64,000 nucleotides of DNA. It comes from Aestuariivirga litoralis (lineage in GTDB: Bacteria > Pseudomonadota > Alphaproteobacteria > Rhizobiales > Aestuariivirgaceae). Both the position numbers and the translations under genes were made by a program. Positions within the stretch are counted from its first letter, which is position 1. Every line of letters begins with the position of its first letter. Below the pieces are notes generated by a model that had not been told where the DNA came from, made no database searches, and saw only the letters and a list, made by a program, of their open reading frames with translations. Positions 16,533 to 25,645 of this stretch are shown piece by piece. The stretch lies in contig NZ_QKVK01000009.1 of NCBI RefSeq assembly GCF_003234965.1, forward strand, positions 152,144 to 216,143, read 5' to 3'.

Positions 16533-17536
16533 CAGTGATAGGTCTCGTCCGGCCGCACCTTGCCGCGGAACACCCAGTAGGAATAGGCGGTGTAGGCGAG
16601 GATCATCGGCACCAGCACCACCGCGCCCACCAGCAGGAAGCGCAGCGAGGTGTCAGGCGCGGCCGCCTCCCAGATGGTGACGGAAGGCGGGATCAGGTGC
16701 GGGTAGAAGCTGATGCCGAGGCCCACGTAGCTCAGGATGAAGATCGCCACGGTGGCGAGGAAGGGCCGGTGGGTGAGCCCGTCGCGCAACCCCGTCCACA
16801 GCATCCAGGCGGCACCTGCCAGCAGCAGGGGCACGATGGCGCTGTAAAGCCCCGATGGCCAGCCGAACCAGCGCGCCAGATATTCCGGCCGCAGCAGCGG
16901 CGTCGCCATGCTGACGGCGCCGATCAGGGCGAGCAGGGCAAGGCCCAGGGGCTTCGCCAGGCGCCGGGCGCGGGCCAGCGTCTCGCCCTCGGTCTTCATG
17001 ATCAGCCAGGTGGCGCCCAGCGTGGCATAGCCCACGACCAGCGCCACGGCGGTGAGCAGCGAGAAGGGCGTCAGCCAGTCCCAGTTGCCGCCGCCATAGC
17101 CCCGGCCGGACACCGTGATGCCCTGCACCAGCGTTCCGAGCGCCATGCCCTGGGCGATGGCCGCCACCAGCGACCCGCCCCAGAAGGCCACCTCCCAGAA
17201 CAGCTTCATGCGCTCCGTGCGGTGCACGAATTCGAAGGCGACGCCGCGGAAGATCAGCCCCAGCAGCATGGCGATGATCAGCGGATAGAGCGCCGGCATG
17301 ACGATGGCATAGGCCAGCGGGAACACCGCGAAGAGGCCGCCGCCGCCCAGCACCAGCCAGGTTTCGTTGCCGTCCCACACCGGCGCCACGCTGCTCATCG
17401 CCAGCATGCGCTCGTCGCGGTCCTTCAGGAAGGGGAAGAGAATGCCGATGCCGAGGTCGAAACCATCGAGCAGCACATACATCAGCACGGCGACGGCGAT
17501 GAGCCCGGCCCAGATGAAGGCATAGTCGATCACCAT
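16532..17536 (-). CDS. cydB: Cytochrome bd-type quinol oxidase subunit II
   Basis: 334 residues with about nine hydrophobic helices. It starts near YAFIWAGLIAVAVLMYVLLDGFDLGIG, contains PVWDGNETWLVLGGGGLFAVFP typical of CydB, and ends in a short charged tail. It forms the integral-membrane heterodimer with CydA that oxidises ubiquinol and reduces oxygen with high affinity without proton pumping. It follows cydA by 3 bases and overlaps the small accessory gene. It belongs to the CioB/cyanide-insensitive type judging by its partner. Confidence 0.95.
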   Translation of the reverse strand: MVIDYAFIWAGLIAVAVLMYVLLDGFDLGIGILFPFLKDRDERMLAMSSVAPVWDGNETWLVLGGGGLFAVFPLAYAIVMPALYPLIIAMLLGLIFRGVAFEFVHRTERMKLFWEVAFWGGSLVAAIAQGMALGTLVQGITVSGRGYGGGNWDWLTPFSLLTAVALVVGYATLGATWLIMKTEGETLARARRLAKPLGLALLALIGAVSMATPLLRPEYLARWFGWPSGLYSAIVPLLLAGAAWMLWTGLRDGLTHRPFLATVAIFILSYVGLGISFYPHLIPPSVTIWEAAAPDTSLRFLLVGAVVLVPMILAYTAYSYWVFRGKVRPDETYH

Positions 17537-17539
17537 GGC

Positions 17540-18934
17540 TTATTCTCCCACCTGGGCAATCGGTGTGATTCCCGCCGTGCGCGTCGGCCCGATCTCGTCG
17601 ATGGTGACGCGGTCCTCGGGCGTGCGCGCCATCAGCCGCAGCGCATAGAAGGCGCCGGAGCCGAAGACGAAGAAATAGATGATCACGAAGGCGGTGAGCG
17701 AGGAGCCCACCGCATCCGCCCGCAGCGCCGAGGCACTGTCGGCGGTGCGCAGCAGGCCATAGACGGTGAAGGGCTGGCGGCCCACCTCGGTGGTGATCCA
17801 GCCGCACAGCACGGCAAGGAAGCCCGCAGGCCCCATGGCCACTGCGGCGCGGTGCAGCCAGGGCCACTCGTAAAGCCGCCCCTTGAGGCGGGCGAGGCCC
17901 GACCACAGGCCGAGCAGCAGCATGAGCATGCCCACGCCCACCATGATGCGGAAGCTCCAGAAGATGATGGCGGCCGGCGGCCGGTCTTCCTTCGGGAAGC
18001 CGTCGAGGCCGATCAGCGGCTTGTCGAGGCTGTGGGTGAGGATGAGCGAGCCGAGGAGCGGAATTTCCACCGCGTAGTTGGTGGTGCTGGTCGCCTCGTC
18101 CGGCATGCCGAACAGGATGAGCGGCGCGCGGCCCTGCGGATAGGTTTCGAAATGGCCTTCGATCCCGGCGATCTTGGCGGGCTGGTATTGCAGCGTGTTC
18201 AGGCCATGCGCGTCGCCGGCGAAGAGCTGGATCGGCGTCACGACCAGCGCCATCCACATGGCCATGGAGAACATGATGCGGGCGCCGCGGTTGCCGGGGG
18301 TCTTCAGCAGGTGCCAGGCGCCGGTGGCACCGACCACGAAGGCGGTGGTGAGATAGGCCGCCAGCACCATGTGCACGAAGCGGTAGGGGAATGACGGGTT
18401 GAAGATGATGGCCAGCCAGTCCTCCGGCACGAACTGGCCGTCGGCATTCAGCGAATGGCCCTGCGGGGTCTGCATCCAGCTGTTCACGCTCAGGATCCAG
18501 AAGGCCGAGAGCAGCGTGCCCCCCGCCACCACGGCGGTGGCCGCCATGTGCAGGCCATCGCCCACCCGCCGGCGGCCGAACAGCATGATGCCGAGGAACC
18601 CGGCCTCGAGGAAGAAGGCGGTTAGCACCTCGTAGCCGATCAGCGGCCCCAGCACCGGCCCCACCTTGTCGGCGAAGACCGGCCAGTTGGTGCCGAACTG
18701 GTAGGACATGACCACGCCGGAGACGACCCCCATGCCGAACACCACCGCGAAGATCGTCTTCCACTGCTCGAACACGGCGAGATAGGCCTCGTCGCGCGTC
18801 CACAGCCACATCGCGTTCAGCACCGCGAGATAGCTTGCGAGCCCGATGGTGAAGGCCGGGAAGATGATGTGGGCCGACACCGTGAAGGCAAACTGCATGC
18901 GCGCCAGGTCAAGGGCCGAAATGTCACCGAACAT
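17540..18934 (-). CDS. cydA: Cytochrome bd-type quinol oxidase subunit I (CioA-like)
   Basis: 464 residues, multi-helix. Heme b595 histidine is near residue 22 (TVSAH). The glutamates of the proton path are in YEVLTAFFLEAGFLG, heme b558 histidine in YRFVHMV, and methionine in FRIMVGVGM. The C-terminal GWITTEVGRQPFTVYGLLRTADS segment and a short Q-loop identify the cyanide-insensitive oxidase branch. It carries quinol oxidation and oxygen reduction. First gene of the operon with cydB and the 30-residue subunit. A possible FixK/Fnr-like box lies about 32 bases upstream of the start. Confidence 0.95.
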   Translation of the reverse strand: MFGDISALDLARMQFAFTVSAHIIFPAFTIGLASYLAVLNAMWLWTRDEAYLAVFEQWKTIFAVVFGMGVVSGVVMSYQFGTNWPVFADKVGPVLGPLIGYEVLTAFFLEAGFLGIMLFGRRRVGDGLHMAATAVVAGGTLLSAFWILSVNSWMQTPQGHSLNADGQFVPEDWLAIIFNPSFPYRFVHMVLAAYLTTAFVVGATGAWHLLKTPGNRGARIMFSMAMWMALVVTPIQLFAGDAHGLNTLQYQPAKIAGIEGHFETYPQGRAPLILFGMPDEATSTTNYAVEIPLLGSLILTHSLDKPLIGLDGFPKEDRPPAAIIFWSFRIMVGVGMLMLLLGLWSGLARLKGRLYEWPWLHRAAVAMGPAGFLAVLCGWITTEVGRQPFTVYGLLRTADSASALRADAVGSSLTAFVIIYFFVFGSGAFYALRLMARTPEDRVTIDEIGPTRTAGITPIAQVGE

Positions 18935-18965
18935 GCTGCCCCTCAGTCATCCTGCCGTTCCCTCA

Positions 18966-18979
18966 TTGACCGCTCACAA
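18966..18979. promoter_or_regulatory. Possible FixK/Fnr-type box before cydA
   Basis: TTGACCGCTCACAA matches TTGA-N6-TCAA at seven of eight specified bases, and lies 32-45 bases upstream of the cydA ATG. Oxygen-linked control of bd oxidase by such regulators is common. The match is imperfect, so this is tentative. Confidence 0.3.
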
Positions 18980-19027
18980 CTCTAGCCTCCCCGCTGGCAG
19001 GCCACTAATGATTTTCCGCGCGCCGCC

Positions 19028-19486
19028 TCATTCCACTGGCTGGAAGCTGGCGGGGTCCTGCAGCAGCCCGACCGCCTGCAGCACCATCCGGCCGTCCGGC
19101 GTCTCGGGATCGAACATCACGTCATGCGGACCCATGACGGACAGCACCCGGCCATCGACCCGCAGCACCGGCTGCCCGAAGGGTGGCGGCGCGTCCGGCT
19201 TCTGCGCGGCATCCCACGCGGCCGCATCGAAGTAATAGGCGCTGAACAGGATGGTCTTCTCCCCGTCCCGGGGCTGGAAATAGACCACCACCGCGGAGCG
19301 CGCCCCGGCGGCCTGCACCTCACCCGCCCAGCTTCCGGTGAGCGGACCCGTTGACAGATGGGCGGCAATCTCCGCCGGCACCACGAAGCCATAGGGAATG
19401 GGCGACAGGGCCACCCAGGCATTGTCCGCCCGGGCGGGCAGGGCGGCGGCGAGCAGCAGGAACAGGCCAAGCAGCATGGTTTTCAT
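19028..19486 (-). CDS. Hypothetical periplasmic protein
   Basis: 152 residues with a signal peptide (MKTMLLGLFLLLAAALPARAD, cleavage near residue 21). The mature part is mixed alpha/beta with SGPHD-like turns, aromatic strands and no cysteines. No family is recognised. It lies 93 bases downstream of the cydA start region but on the same strand and before it, so it is transcribed towards the left as a separate unit. The role is unknown. Confidence 0.65.
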   Translation of the reverse strand: MKTMLLGLFLLLAAALPARADNAWVALSPIPYGFVVPAEIAAHLSTGPLTGSWAGEVQAAGARSAVVVYFQPRDGEKTILFSAYYFDAAAWDAAQKPDAPPPFGQPVLRVDGRVLSVMGPHDVMFDPETPDGRMVLQAVGLLQDPASFQPVE

Positions 19487-19554
19487 GGCCCTGGCCTAGC
19501 GCGAGTCGCGGGCCACAACAATTCCACGCCCGGCGGGGCTTCGGGGGGGCACGC

Positions 19555-19569
19555 GTAAGGCAATCTTAA
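19555..19569. promoter_or_regulatory. Possible CtrA-type box (GTAA-N7-TTAA)
   Basis: GTAA-GGCAATC-TTAA followed by CC matches the CtrA consensus TTAA-N7-TTAA at seven of eight bases. It is about 50 bases before the UPF0149 gene start. CtrA is widespread in alphaproteobacteria. Chance matches of this quality are expected, so confidence is low. Confidence 0.22.
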
Positions 19570-19617
19570 CCATGTCGCGCAATCGTTTGTTATCCATAGC
19601 AACGATGGGTCAGCGCC

Positions 19618-20175
19618 ATGTCAGACCAACTTCTCGCCCAGCTTCCGTGGTTCCGGAGCTACATCGAATCGGGCCGGGCGCCGGCATGGACCATGGGCCC
19701 TTCGGACCTGCACGGCTTCCTCACCGCGCTTGCCATGGCAGGGCCGGTGCCTGATGGACACTGGACCAGCTGGGTGTGGTCCGGCGAGGTGCCGGAATTC
19801 GCCTCCGGTGACGAGGAGCAGAACGTGCTTGACGAGCTTCTGGCGCTCGAGGACCAGGTGCGCCGCGGGCTGGGCAGCTTCCGGCCGCTGAGCGTCACCA
19901 CGCTGCCGCATGCCGGGGGTGGCTGGTACTTCGTCGCTGACTGGGCGGAGGGCTTCCTGCAGGCGATCGAAGCCAATCCCCAGCCCTGGCAGGTGGCCCT
20001 CGACGAGGCCGAAACCTCGCTCTCGGTGGTGCTCGGCACCTGCTACAACAACCATGATGACGACAATCAGGGCTATGTCGGGCTCGAGGCGCTGGACGAG
20101 ATCAACTACCATATCCGGCAGCTGCACAAGGTGATGCGCAATGCCGCCGGGCAGGCCATCGCCCGCGCCGCCTGA
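19618..20175 (+). CDS. UPF0149 (YgfB/YecA) family protein
   Basis: 185 residues matching the YecA/YgfB (UPF0149) helical fold: early GPSDLHGFLTALAMAGP, then DEEQNVLDELLALEDQV, and FVADWAEGFLQAI in the middle. The C-terminal metal-binding SEC-C tail found in YecA is absent, so it is a short version. Family function is mostly unclear. bciA follows after 42 bases on the same strand, but a functional link is not evident. Confidence 0.8.
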   Translation: MSDQLLAQLPWFRSYIESGRAPAWTMGPSDLHGFLTALAMAGPVPDGHWTSWVWSGEVPEFASGDEEQNVLDELLALEDQVRRGLGSFRPLSVTTLPHAGGGWYFVADWAEGFLQAIEANPQPWQVALDEAETSLSVVLGTCYNNHDDDNQGYVGLEALDEINYHIRQLHKVMRNAAGQAIARAA

Positions 20176-20217
20176 GCGGCTTGAGCGCCGCCGCGGGGAC
20201 GTCATAGGATCGGTCCC

Positions 20218-21198
20218 ATGACCGACCACGAAACGCCGCCCAAAGCACCGCAACGCGTGATGCTGCTGGGCGCCACCGGCACCATCGGCCGCGCCGCGGC
20301 CCAGGCGCTCATCGCCGACGGCCATCGCGTGGTCTGCTTCGTGCGGCCCGGCGCGTCTGGTCTTCCCGAGGGCAGCGTCGTCCGCTTCGGCCAGGTCACC
20401 GACCCCGCCTCCCTGCGCCGTGACGGCTTCGCCGGCGAGCGCTTCGACGTTCTCGTTTCCTGCCTCGCCTCGCGCAGCGGCGCCCCGGCGGATGCCTGGG
20501 CCATCGACCACGCGGCCCACCTCGCCGCCTTGGACGAGGCGAAGCGGGCGGGCGTGCGCCATGTGGTGCTGCTCTCGGCCATCTGCGTGCAGAAGCCGAA
20601 GCTCGCCTTCCAGCACGCCAAGCTCGCCTTCGAGAATGCGCTCATCGAGAGCGGGCTGGACCATTCGATCGTGCGGCCCACCGCCTATTTCAAGTCGCTC
20701 TCGGGCCAGATCGGCAGGTTGGCCAAGGGCAAGCCCTTCCTGCTCTTCGGCAATGGTGAACTGACGGCGACCAAGCCCATCAGCGACGCCGATCTCGGCC
20801 GCTATCTGGCGCTGTGCCTCAGCGATCCGTCGCTGCGCGGCATCCTGCCCATCGGCGGACCGGGTCCTGCCTTCACCCCGCGCCAGCAGGGCGAATGGCT
20901 GTTCGAACTCATGGGCACCACGCCGCGCTTCCGCCACGTGCCCGTGGCGCTGCTCGACGGCATCATTGCGCTGCTGTCGGCGCTGGGCGTCCTGTCGCCT
21001 GCGCTGCGGGCCAAGGCGGAACTGGCCCGCATCGGCCGCTACTACGCCACCGAGTCGATGCTGGTGTGGGACGCGGCCTTAGGCCGCTATGACGCGGAGG
21101 CGACGCCGAGCTTCGGCAGCGAAACCCTGCGCGAGCACCACGCCGCGATCATCGCGGGCGCCCCCGGCCAGGACCTCGGCGCGCACCGCGTGTTCTGA
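20218..21198 (+). CDS. bciA: BciA-type divinyl (proto)chlorophyllide 8-vinyl reductase
   Basis: 326 residues of the NAD(P)H-binding SDR superfamily. Close agreement with BciA is seen in the Rossmann loop GATGTIGRA, the SCLASRSGAPADAWAIDH block, the LSAICVQKPKLAFQHAKLAFE block and the PTAYFKSLSGQ block. RYYATESMLV lies near the C terminus. BciA reduces the 8-vinyl group of divinyl chlorophyllide in bacteriochlorophyll synthesis. No other photosynthesis gene is nearby, so it is an orphan: either the photosynthesis cluster lies elsewhere or this is a relic. Its stop abuts the convergent STAS gene with no gap. Confidence 0.85.
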   Translation: MTDHETPPKAPQRVMLLGATGTIGRAAAQALIADGHRVVCFVRPGASGLPEGSVVRFGQVTDPASLRRDGFAGERFDVLVSCLASRSGAPADAWAIDHAAHLAALDEAKRAGVRHVVLLSAICVQKPKLAFQHAKLAFENALIESGLDHSIVRPTAYFKSLSGQIGRLAKGKPFLLFGNGELTATKPISDADLGRYLALCLSDPSLRGILPIGGPGPAFTPRQQGEWLFELMGTTPRFRHVPVALLDGIIALLSALGVLSPALRAKAELARIGRYYATESMLVWDAALGRYDAEATPSFGSETLREHHAAIIAGAPGQDLGAHRVF

Positions 21199-21537
21199 TC
21201 AGGTGATGACGAGCTCGACGCCCTTGTGCAGCTTCTGCAGGTTGGGCAGCGATTTCGACTGCCACGGAATGCGGGTGGAGCCCAGCACCTTCACCGGAAG
21301 CTCGGGGTGCTTCCTCAGCTCGATGGTGAACTTGGCGAGGAGGTTGATGCCGGAGCTGTTGAGGAATTCGAGCTGCGTGAGGTCGAGCACCATGTTCTGC
21401 GGCTTCTCGGCCAGCACCGCCTGCATCAGCTCGAGGATCGGCTGGTAGGCATCGGTTCCCGACAGCCGGAGCGTTCCTTCGTAATGGATGGTGGAGCCTT
21501 CGTTCCACACATTGTATTCGCCGGTCTTGATTTCCAT
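21199..21537 (-). CDS. STAS-domain (anti-anti-sigma-like) protein
   Basis: 112 residues forming one STAS fold, with the conserved phospho-site region LDLTQLEFLNSSGINLLAKF (candidate serine in NSSG) and the slr1659-like IPWQSKSLPNL near the end. Such proteins are phosphorylated by an anti-sigma-type kinase and dephosphorylated by SpoIIE-type phosphatases. The ATG at 21537 has an AAAGG site; the TTG nine bases upstream is the alternative. It is the last gene of the leftward partner-switching operon, 20 bases after the ATPase-like gene. Confidence 0.85.
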   Translation of the reverse strand: MEIKTGEYNVWNEGSTIHYEGTLRLSGTDAYQPILELMQAVLAEKPQNMVLDLTQLEFLNSSGINLLAKFTIELRKHPELPVKVLGSTRIPWQSKSLPNLQKLHKGVELVIT

Positions 21538-21557
21538 GTGAGGCAAACCTTTGGAGT

Positions 21558-22103
21558 TCAGTTGAGGGTGAGGGCGGCGTGGGTGCTGAGCGTCACCGCC
21601 GCGCCGGAGGTGGAGGTGCGGAAGTCCCAGCCGAGACGCGCCCCGTAATCATTCATCAGCGTGAGCAGGCCGAGGCCCGAGGCCGAGGACGTCTCGTCCG
21701 CCGCGTTGGCCTCGATGCGTTCGATCAGCAACTCGCCGGGATCGCGCGAGGTGATCTCCTCGATCAGCGACTGGAAGCGCAGGGCCACGTCTTCCGCCGT
21801 GTCGTTGCTGACGGTGAGCTCGAAGTTGCCGCTAGCCAGCGAGCAGTCAACCCGGATGGCGCCGGGCACCCGGAACTTGATGGCGTTCTCCAGGAGCTCG
21901 TTGACCAGGTAGACGATGGCGTGGCGCGCCTCGTTGTAGTCGGCGCCGCTCTTCGCATGGTGGAGCGCGAAGGCATCGCCGAGGAATTCGCAGGTCTCGC
22001 TGGCATGCTGCCAGCTCACCCCCAGCGGCCCATCCGAGATGACGAGCCGCATGGCAAAGGCCCCGGCGGGATTGTGACGCGCAATGTCTCCGAATTGCTT
22101 CAT
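21558..22103 (-). CDS. ATPase-like regulator (slr1658-type) of a partner-switching module
   Basis: 181 residues. The centre contains a HATPase_c-type N-box (VNELLENAIKF), and a later ASGLGLLTLMNDY stands where the G-box glycines occur. The family resembles the slr1658-type regulators that accompany SpoIIE phosphatases and STAS proteins in cyanobacteria and other bacteria. A classic kinase N-box Asn-Glu pair is present, but catalytic activity is not provable. It starts 3 bases after the SpoIIE phosphatase stop and precedes the STAS gene, so it probably binds the STAS protein. Confidence 0.8.
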   Translation of the reverse strand: MKQFGDIARHNPAGAFAMRLVISDGPLGVSWQHASETCEFLGDAFALHHAKSGADYNEARHAIVYLVNELLENAIKFRVPGAIRVDCSLASGNFELTVSNDTAEDVALRFQSLIEEITSRDPGELLIERIEANAADETSSASGLGLLTLMNDYGARLGWDFRTSTSGAAVTLSTHAALTLN

Positions 22104-22106
22104 GCT

Positions 22107-24479
22107 TCACCTGTGCTTCAGAACGACGAGGGTGATGTCGTCGTGAACCTTCTGCTTGCCGATATGCGCCCTGAGGTCGGCGATGATGGTGGCGGCGATC
22201 AGGCCGGCGGGCTCGTGGTGCGAGCGCCTGGCGGAGGCGACGAGATTGTCGATGCCGTAGAGCCGGCCGTCCTCGCTCTCCGCCTCGGTGATGCCGTCGG
22301 TGAACAGCACCATCACGTCGCCCCTTGCGAAGGGCACGGTGGTGCTGGCCAGGAAGTCGTTGATGTTGGCTTCGAGGCCGATGGGGAAGCCGAGGTCCAT
22401 GGTGTCCAGCCGCTCCACCGCGCCATCGGCCCGGATGATGATCACTTCCTCGTGCTGGCCCGAGATCGTCACCGCATCATCAGCATAGTCGACGAAGGCC
22501 AGCGACAAATGCCGGTCGGTGCGGGTGCGCTCGACGTTCTTGTAGATCGAGCGGTTGAGCACGTCGAGGAACTCGCGGGGATCGGTGACGCCGCGTTCGT
22601 AGAGGGCACGGCTCACCGACTGCACCATCAGCATCAGCACGCCGCTTTCAACGCCATGCCCGGTCACGTCGCCGATGCCGATCTTGGCGCCGCCGGGAAT
22701 GTAGAGGACGTCGTAATAGTCGCCGCCCACCTCGTCGGCGGGCTCGGCATAGCTGGCGATGTCGAGGTCGGGAATGCGTTCGAGCTCGCCCTGCGCCGGC
22801 ATCACCATCATCTGGATCTTGCGGGCCACGTCCAGCTCGGCACCGAGCCGCAGGTTCTCGTCCTTCATCTTGTCGTAGAGGCGCTGGATCTCGTCATTGG
22901 CGGAGGCCAGCTGGCTGGTGCGCTCGGCGACACGGTGTTCCAGCATCTCCGTGTGCTCGCGGATCTCGCGCGCCATGGAGTTGAAGGCGCTGCCGACGAG
23001 CGCCACCTCGTCGCGGCCCTTCACCGGAACCTGCACGTCATAATCGCCGCGCGTCAGCCGGCCGGCCGCATCGGCGAGGTTGACGAGCCCCGCCGTGAAG
23101 CGCCGCGACAGCGGGATCGACAGCGCCAGCACCAGCGCCAGGAAGCCGAGCACCGAGGCGAGGATGCCCTTGACGATGCTGTTCGTGGCGCTGCTGATCT
23201 GCTTCTGCGCACCATAGAGCGAGGCATAGATCTCGCTGTCCGGCACCACGAAGCCGAGCATCAGGTTCTCCGCCGCGATGCCCTTGTTGGGCTGCCACAT
23301 GTTCATCGGCTCGATCGGGTGCATGACGACGAGCAGGCCCATCGGCTTGCCGTCCTTCTCCACCGTCACGTGATCGATGGTGGTGGCGCCGGGCCGCGGC
23401 ATGCGCAGGCTGGCGACATCCTTGAACGTGCTCTTCAGCAGGCTGCGCTCATGGCCGGTCACGCCGGCACCCGTGGCGGATACCTCGGTGAGGCCGAGCA
23501 GGGATTCACCCTCGGGGGTGATGGTGAGCACATTGCCGTTCTGCTGCGAAAGGAAGGCAAAGCCGGTTTCGGCGATCTTGACGTCCTCGACCAGCTGGGT
23601 GAGCTGCTCCAGCGTCACGTCCATCGCCACCATGCCGGCCACCGCGTCGCGCGAGCGGGTGTAGAGCGGGTGGAAATAGCTGACGATCAGCTTGCCGGTG
23701 ATGGCGTCGACATAGGGCGACAGCACGGTGATGTCGGTCGGCACCGGCCGGGTGGACGGGTCCTTGAGCCAGCTCTCCCACGCCTCGTAGACGCCGGGAA
23801 AGAAGAAGTCCCACCAGTTCTGGCTGTTGTTGCCGGGATAGAGCTGGTCGAAGGTCTGCGCCTGGTCGGAATAGGGCATGGTGCGCATGATCGGCCGTTC
23901 CTTGGGGCCGACGTAATACATCTGCAGCTTGTCCTGGCCCGACGTCATCAGCGAGGGCACCACGAGGTCGAAGAACTGGGTGTTGCGCACCGCCTCGAGC
24001 ACGTCCGGCCGCATGCGGCCGTTTTCGTCGAGCAGGTAGCCCCACACGCTGATCACCGAGGGCTCGCCGCGCGCGTTCTGCATCCAGTTGGCCGCGCTGT
24101 TGTAGGTCATCTTGTCGCTGAAACCGGGATATTGCTCGAGGAAGGCGTTGAGGTCCTGGTTCAGCTGCGGATTGTCGATGAGGCTCTGGCTCAGCTTCGC
24201 GAGGCCCGTCACCTGGTCGAAGGTGCGGTTGAACATCAGCGTCGCGCGCTGCGACGTCATGTTGATGTAGCGGGTGAGATATTCCTCGTTGGCCTTGGTG
24301 AGGCCGCTCTCGATTTCGGCCGAGGCATCATGCGACAGCTTGCCGACGTTCCACAGCCCGACGCCGCCGCCCACCAGCAGCGACAGCAGAACCGTGGCCC
24401 CGATGAGGGCGATGAACTTGGTGCGGAAGCTGGTGAAGGCGCCTCCCTTCACCGGCGGCATGGCGGCGCTGCCGTTCAC
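22107..24479 (-). CDS. Membrane sensor SpoIIE-type (PP2C) phosphatase
   Basis: About 790 residues: an N-terminal membrane helix (about 22-44), a large extracytoplasmic dCache-like domain, a second helix (about 430-455), HAMP, a short coiled coil and a C-terminal SpoIIE/PP2C phosphatase. Catalytic motifs EVGGDYYD, GDVTGHGVESG, LFTDGITEAE and DDITLVV are intact. It should sense a ligand outside the membrane and dephosphorylate the cognate STAS protein. A GTG start at 24479 overlaps the methyltransferase stop as GTGA with an AAGGA site; the ATG at 24515 is less supported. Confidence 0.92.
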   Translation of the reverse strand: MNGSAAMPPVKGGAFTSFRTKFIALIGATVLLSLLVGGGVGLWNVGKLSHDASAEIESGLTKANEEYLTRYINMTSQRATLMFNRTFDQVTGLAKLSQSLIDNPQLNQDLNAFLEQYPGFSDKMTYNSAANWMQNARGEPSVISVWGYLLDENGRMRPDVLEAVRNTQFFDLVVPSLMTSGQDKLQMYYVGPKERPIMRTMPYSDQAQTFDQLYPGNNSQNWWDFFFPGVYEAWESWLKDPSTRPVPTDITVLSPYVDAITGKLIVSYFHPLYTRSRDAVAGMVAMDVTLEQLTQLVEDVKIAETGFAFLSQQNGNVLTITPEGESLLGLTEVSATGAGVTGHERSLLKSTFKDVASLRMPRPGATTIDHVTVEKDGKPMGLLVVMHPIEPMNMWQPNKGIAAENLMLGFVVPDSEIYASLYGAQKQISSATNSIVKGILASVLGFLALVLALSIPLSRRFTAGLVNLADAAGRLTRGDYDVQVPVKGRDEVALVGSAFNSMAREIREHTEMLEHRVAERTSQLASANDEIQRLYDKMKDENLRLGAELDVARKIQMMVMPAQGELERIPDLDIASYAEPADEVGGDYYDVLYIPGGAKIGIGDVTGHGVESGVLMLMVQSVSRALYERGVTDPREFLDVLNRSIYKNVERTRTDRHLSLAFVDYADDAVTISGQHEEVIIIRADGAVERLDTMDLGFPIGLEANINDFLASTTVPFARGDVMVLFTDGITEAESEDGRLYGIDNLVASARRSHHEPAGLIAATIIADLRAHIGKQKVHDDITLVVLKHR

Positions 24480-25645
24480 GAAGGTTTCCTTCCCGAGGCG
24501 GCCCAGATCGGCCACCCGGCATAGCCCTTGGGGTGAAGGGCCGCGTAGATGTGGTCTTGGAAGCCCTGGCGGAACCTGGCGATGAACTCCGGCGAGTCGC
24601 CCCGGTCACGCGCCATTTCGCCGGCATAGACGTTTTCCCAGGACTGGATGATGTCGGCGAAGCTCTGCGGGTCGCCGTCGAGGTTGGTGACCATGAAGCT
24701 GTCGACGCGGATGTCCTCGAAGCCCGCATCGATCAGGTAGCGGCGGCTCTTGGGGCCCAGTTCGATGTCCATCTTGTAGTCGGCCCACAGGCGCGCCACC
24801 TCGTTGTAGGTCCACTGGATGGACTCGGCGCGCGGCTCGCCCAGGCAATGCGAGTTCTTCTCGTTGGTGATGTAGACGCGCCCGCCCGGCTTGCAGATGC
24901 GGTAAAGCTCGCGGAGGATCAGCTCCGGCCGGTCGAACACCTGCAGCGAATGGCGGCAGGTGACGAAGTCGAACTGGTTGTCCTCCAGCACCATCTCGGA
25001 GGCGTCGCCATAGACGTATTCGATTCCACTGACGCCGAAATCAGCCGCCACCTTGCGGGCATAGTCGAGGCTGGAGCGCGAATGGTCGAGCGCCAGGATG
25101 CTGGCGGGCTTCAGCTCCTTCTGCACCAGGACGGCGAAGTCGCCGATGCCGCAGCACACGTCCGCCATCGCCATGCCGGGCCTGAGCCCGTGGCGCGGCA
25201 GGAGGTGCTTCTCGTGCTGCCAGGTCAGCTTGGTCTGGGCGCGCAGGATGGGGATGAAGCCGCCTTCCTCGAGGTAGGACTGGCCGGGATAGAAGTCCTT
25301 GTCGTATTCATTGACGGAGACGTTTGGCAGCAGCCGGGCGAGCGGCAGGAACTTGCGCGTCGACCAGCCCATGACGCTCGACGTCACCACCTCGACGCGG
25401 AGGTCGGGCCGCCCGCCGCACACCTGCGACACCAGCCCCGCGATGACGCGGAAGGCCACGTTGTTGAGCCGCGCCAGGCGTTTCACATTGAGGTAGAAGG
25501 TGCCCTTCACCTGTCCCAGCGCTTCGCCCAGAGACTGGGCCAGTGGCCTGATCTCGTCCTCGCTGCGCGGGCGCAGCTTGCCGGCGATGACGAATTCCTG
25601 GTTGTTCTCGTTGAAGCTGGCCTGGTAGCCGCGGTCGGGGCTCAT
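24476..25645 (-). CDS. STAS-like domain fused to SAM-dependent methyltransferase
   Basis: 389 residues. The first ~130 look like a STAS domain: NVKRLARLNNVAFRVIAGL aligns with the phospho-site helix of the neighbouring STAS protein but has asparagine where serine is phosphorylated. The rest is a class I methyltransferase, with the SAM loop MADVCCGIGDFAVLV, acidic ALDHSRSS, EYVYGDASEM, and TCRHSLQVFDRPELILREL. The substrate is unknown. It overlaps the upstream gene by ATGA and the phosphatase by GTGA, so it is an integral member of the operon. This is an unusual fusion. Confidence 0.8.
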   Translation of the reverse strand: MSPDRGYQASFNENNQEFVIAGKLRPRSEDEIRPLAQSLGEALGQVKGTFYLNVKRLARLNNVAFRVIAGLVSQVCGGRPDLRVEVVTSSVMGWSTRKFLPLARLLPNVSVNEYDKDFYPGQSYLEEGGFIPILRAQTKLTWQHEKHLLPRHGLRPGMAMADVCCGIGDFAVLVQKELKPASILALDHSRSSLDYARKVAADFGVSGIEYVYGDASEMVLEDNQFDFVTCRHSLQVFDRPELILRELYRICKPGGRVYITNEKNSHCLGEPRAESIQWTYNEVARLWADYKMDIELGPKSRRYLIDAGFEDIRVDSFMVTNLDGDPQSFADIIQSWENVYAGEMARDRGDSPEFIARFRQGFQDHIYAALHPKGYAGWPIWAASGRKPS

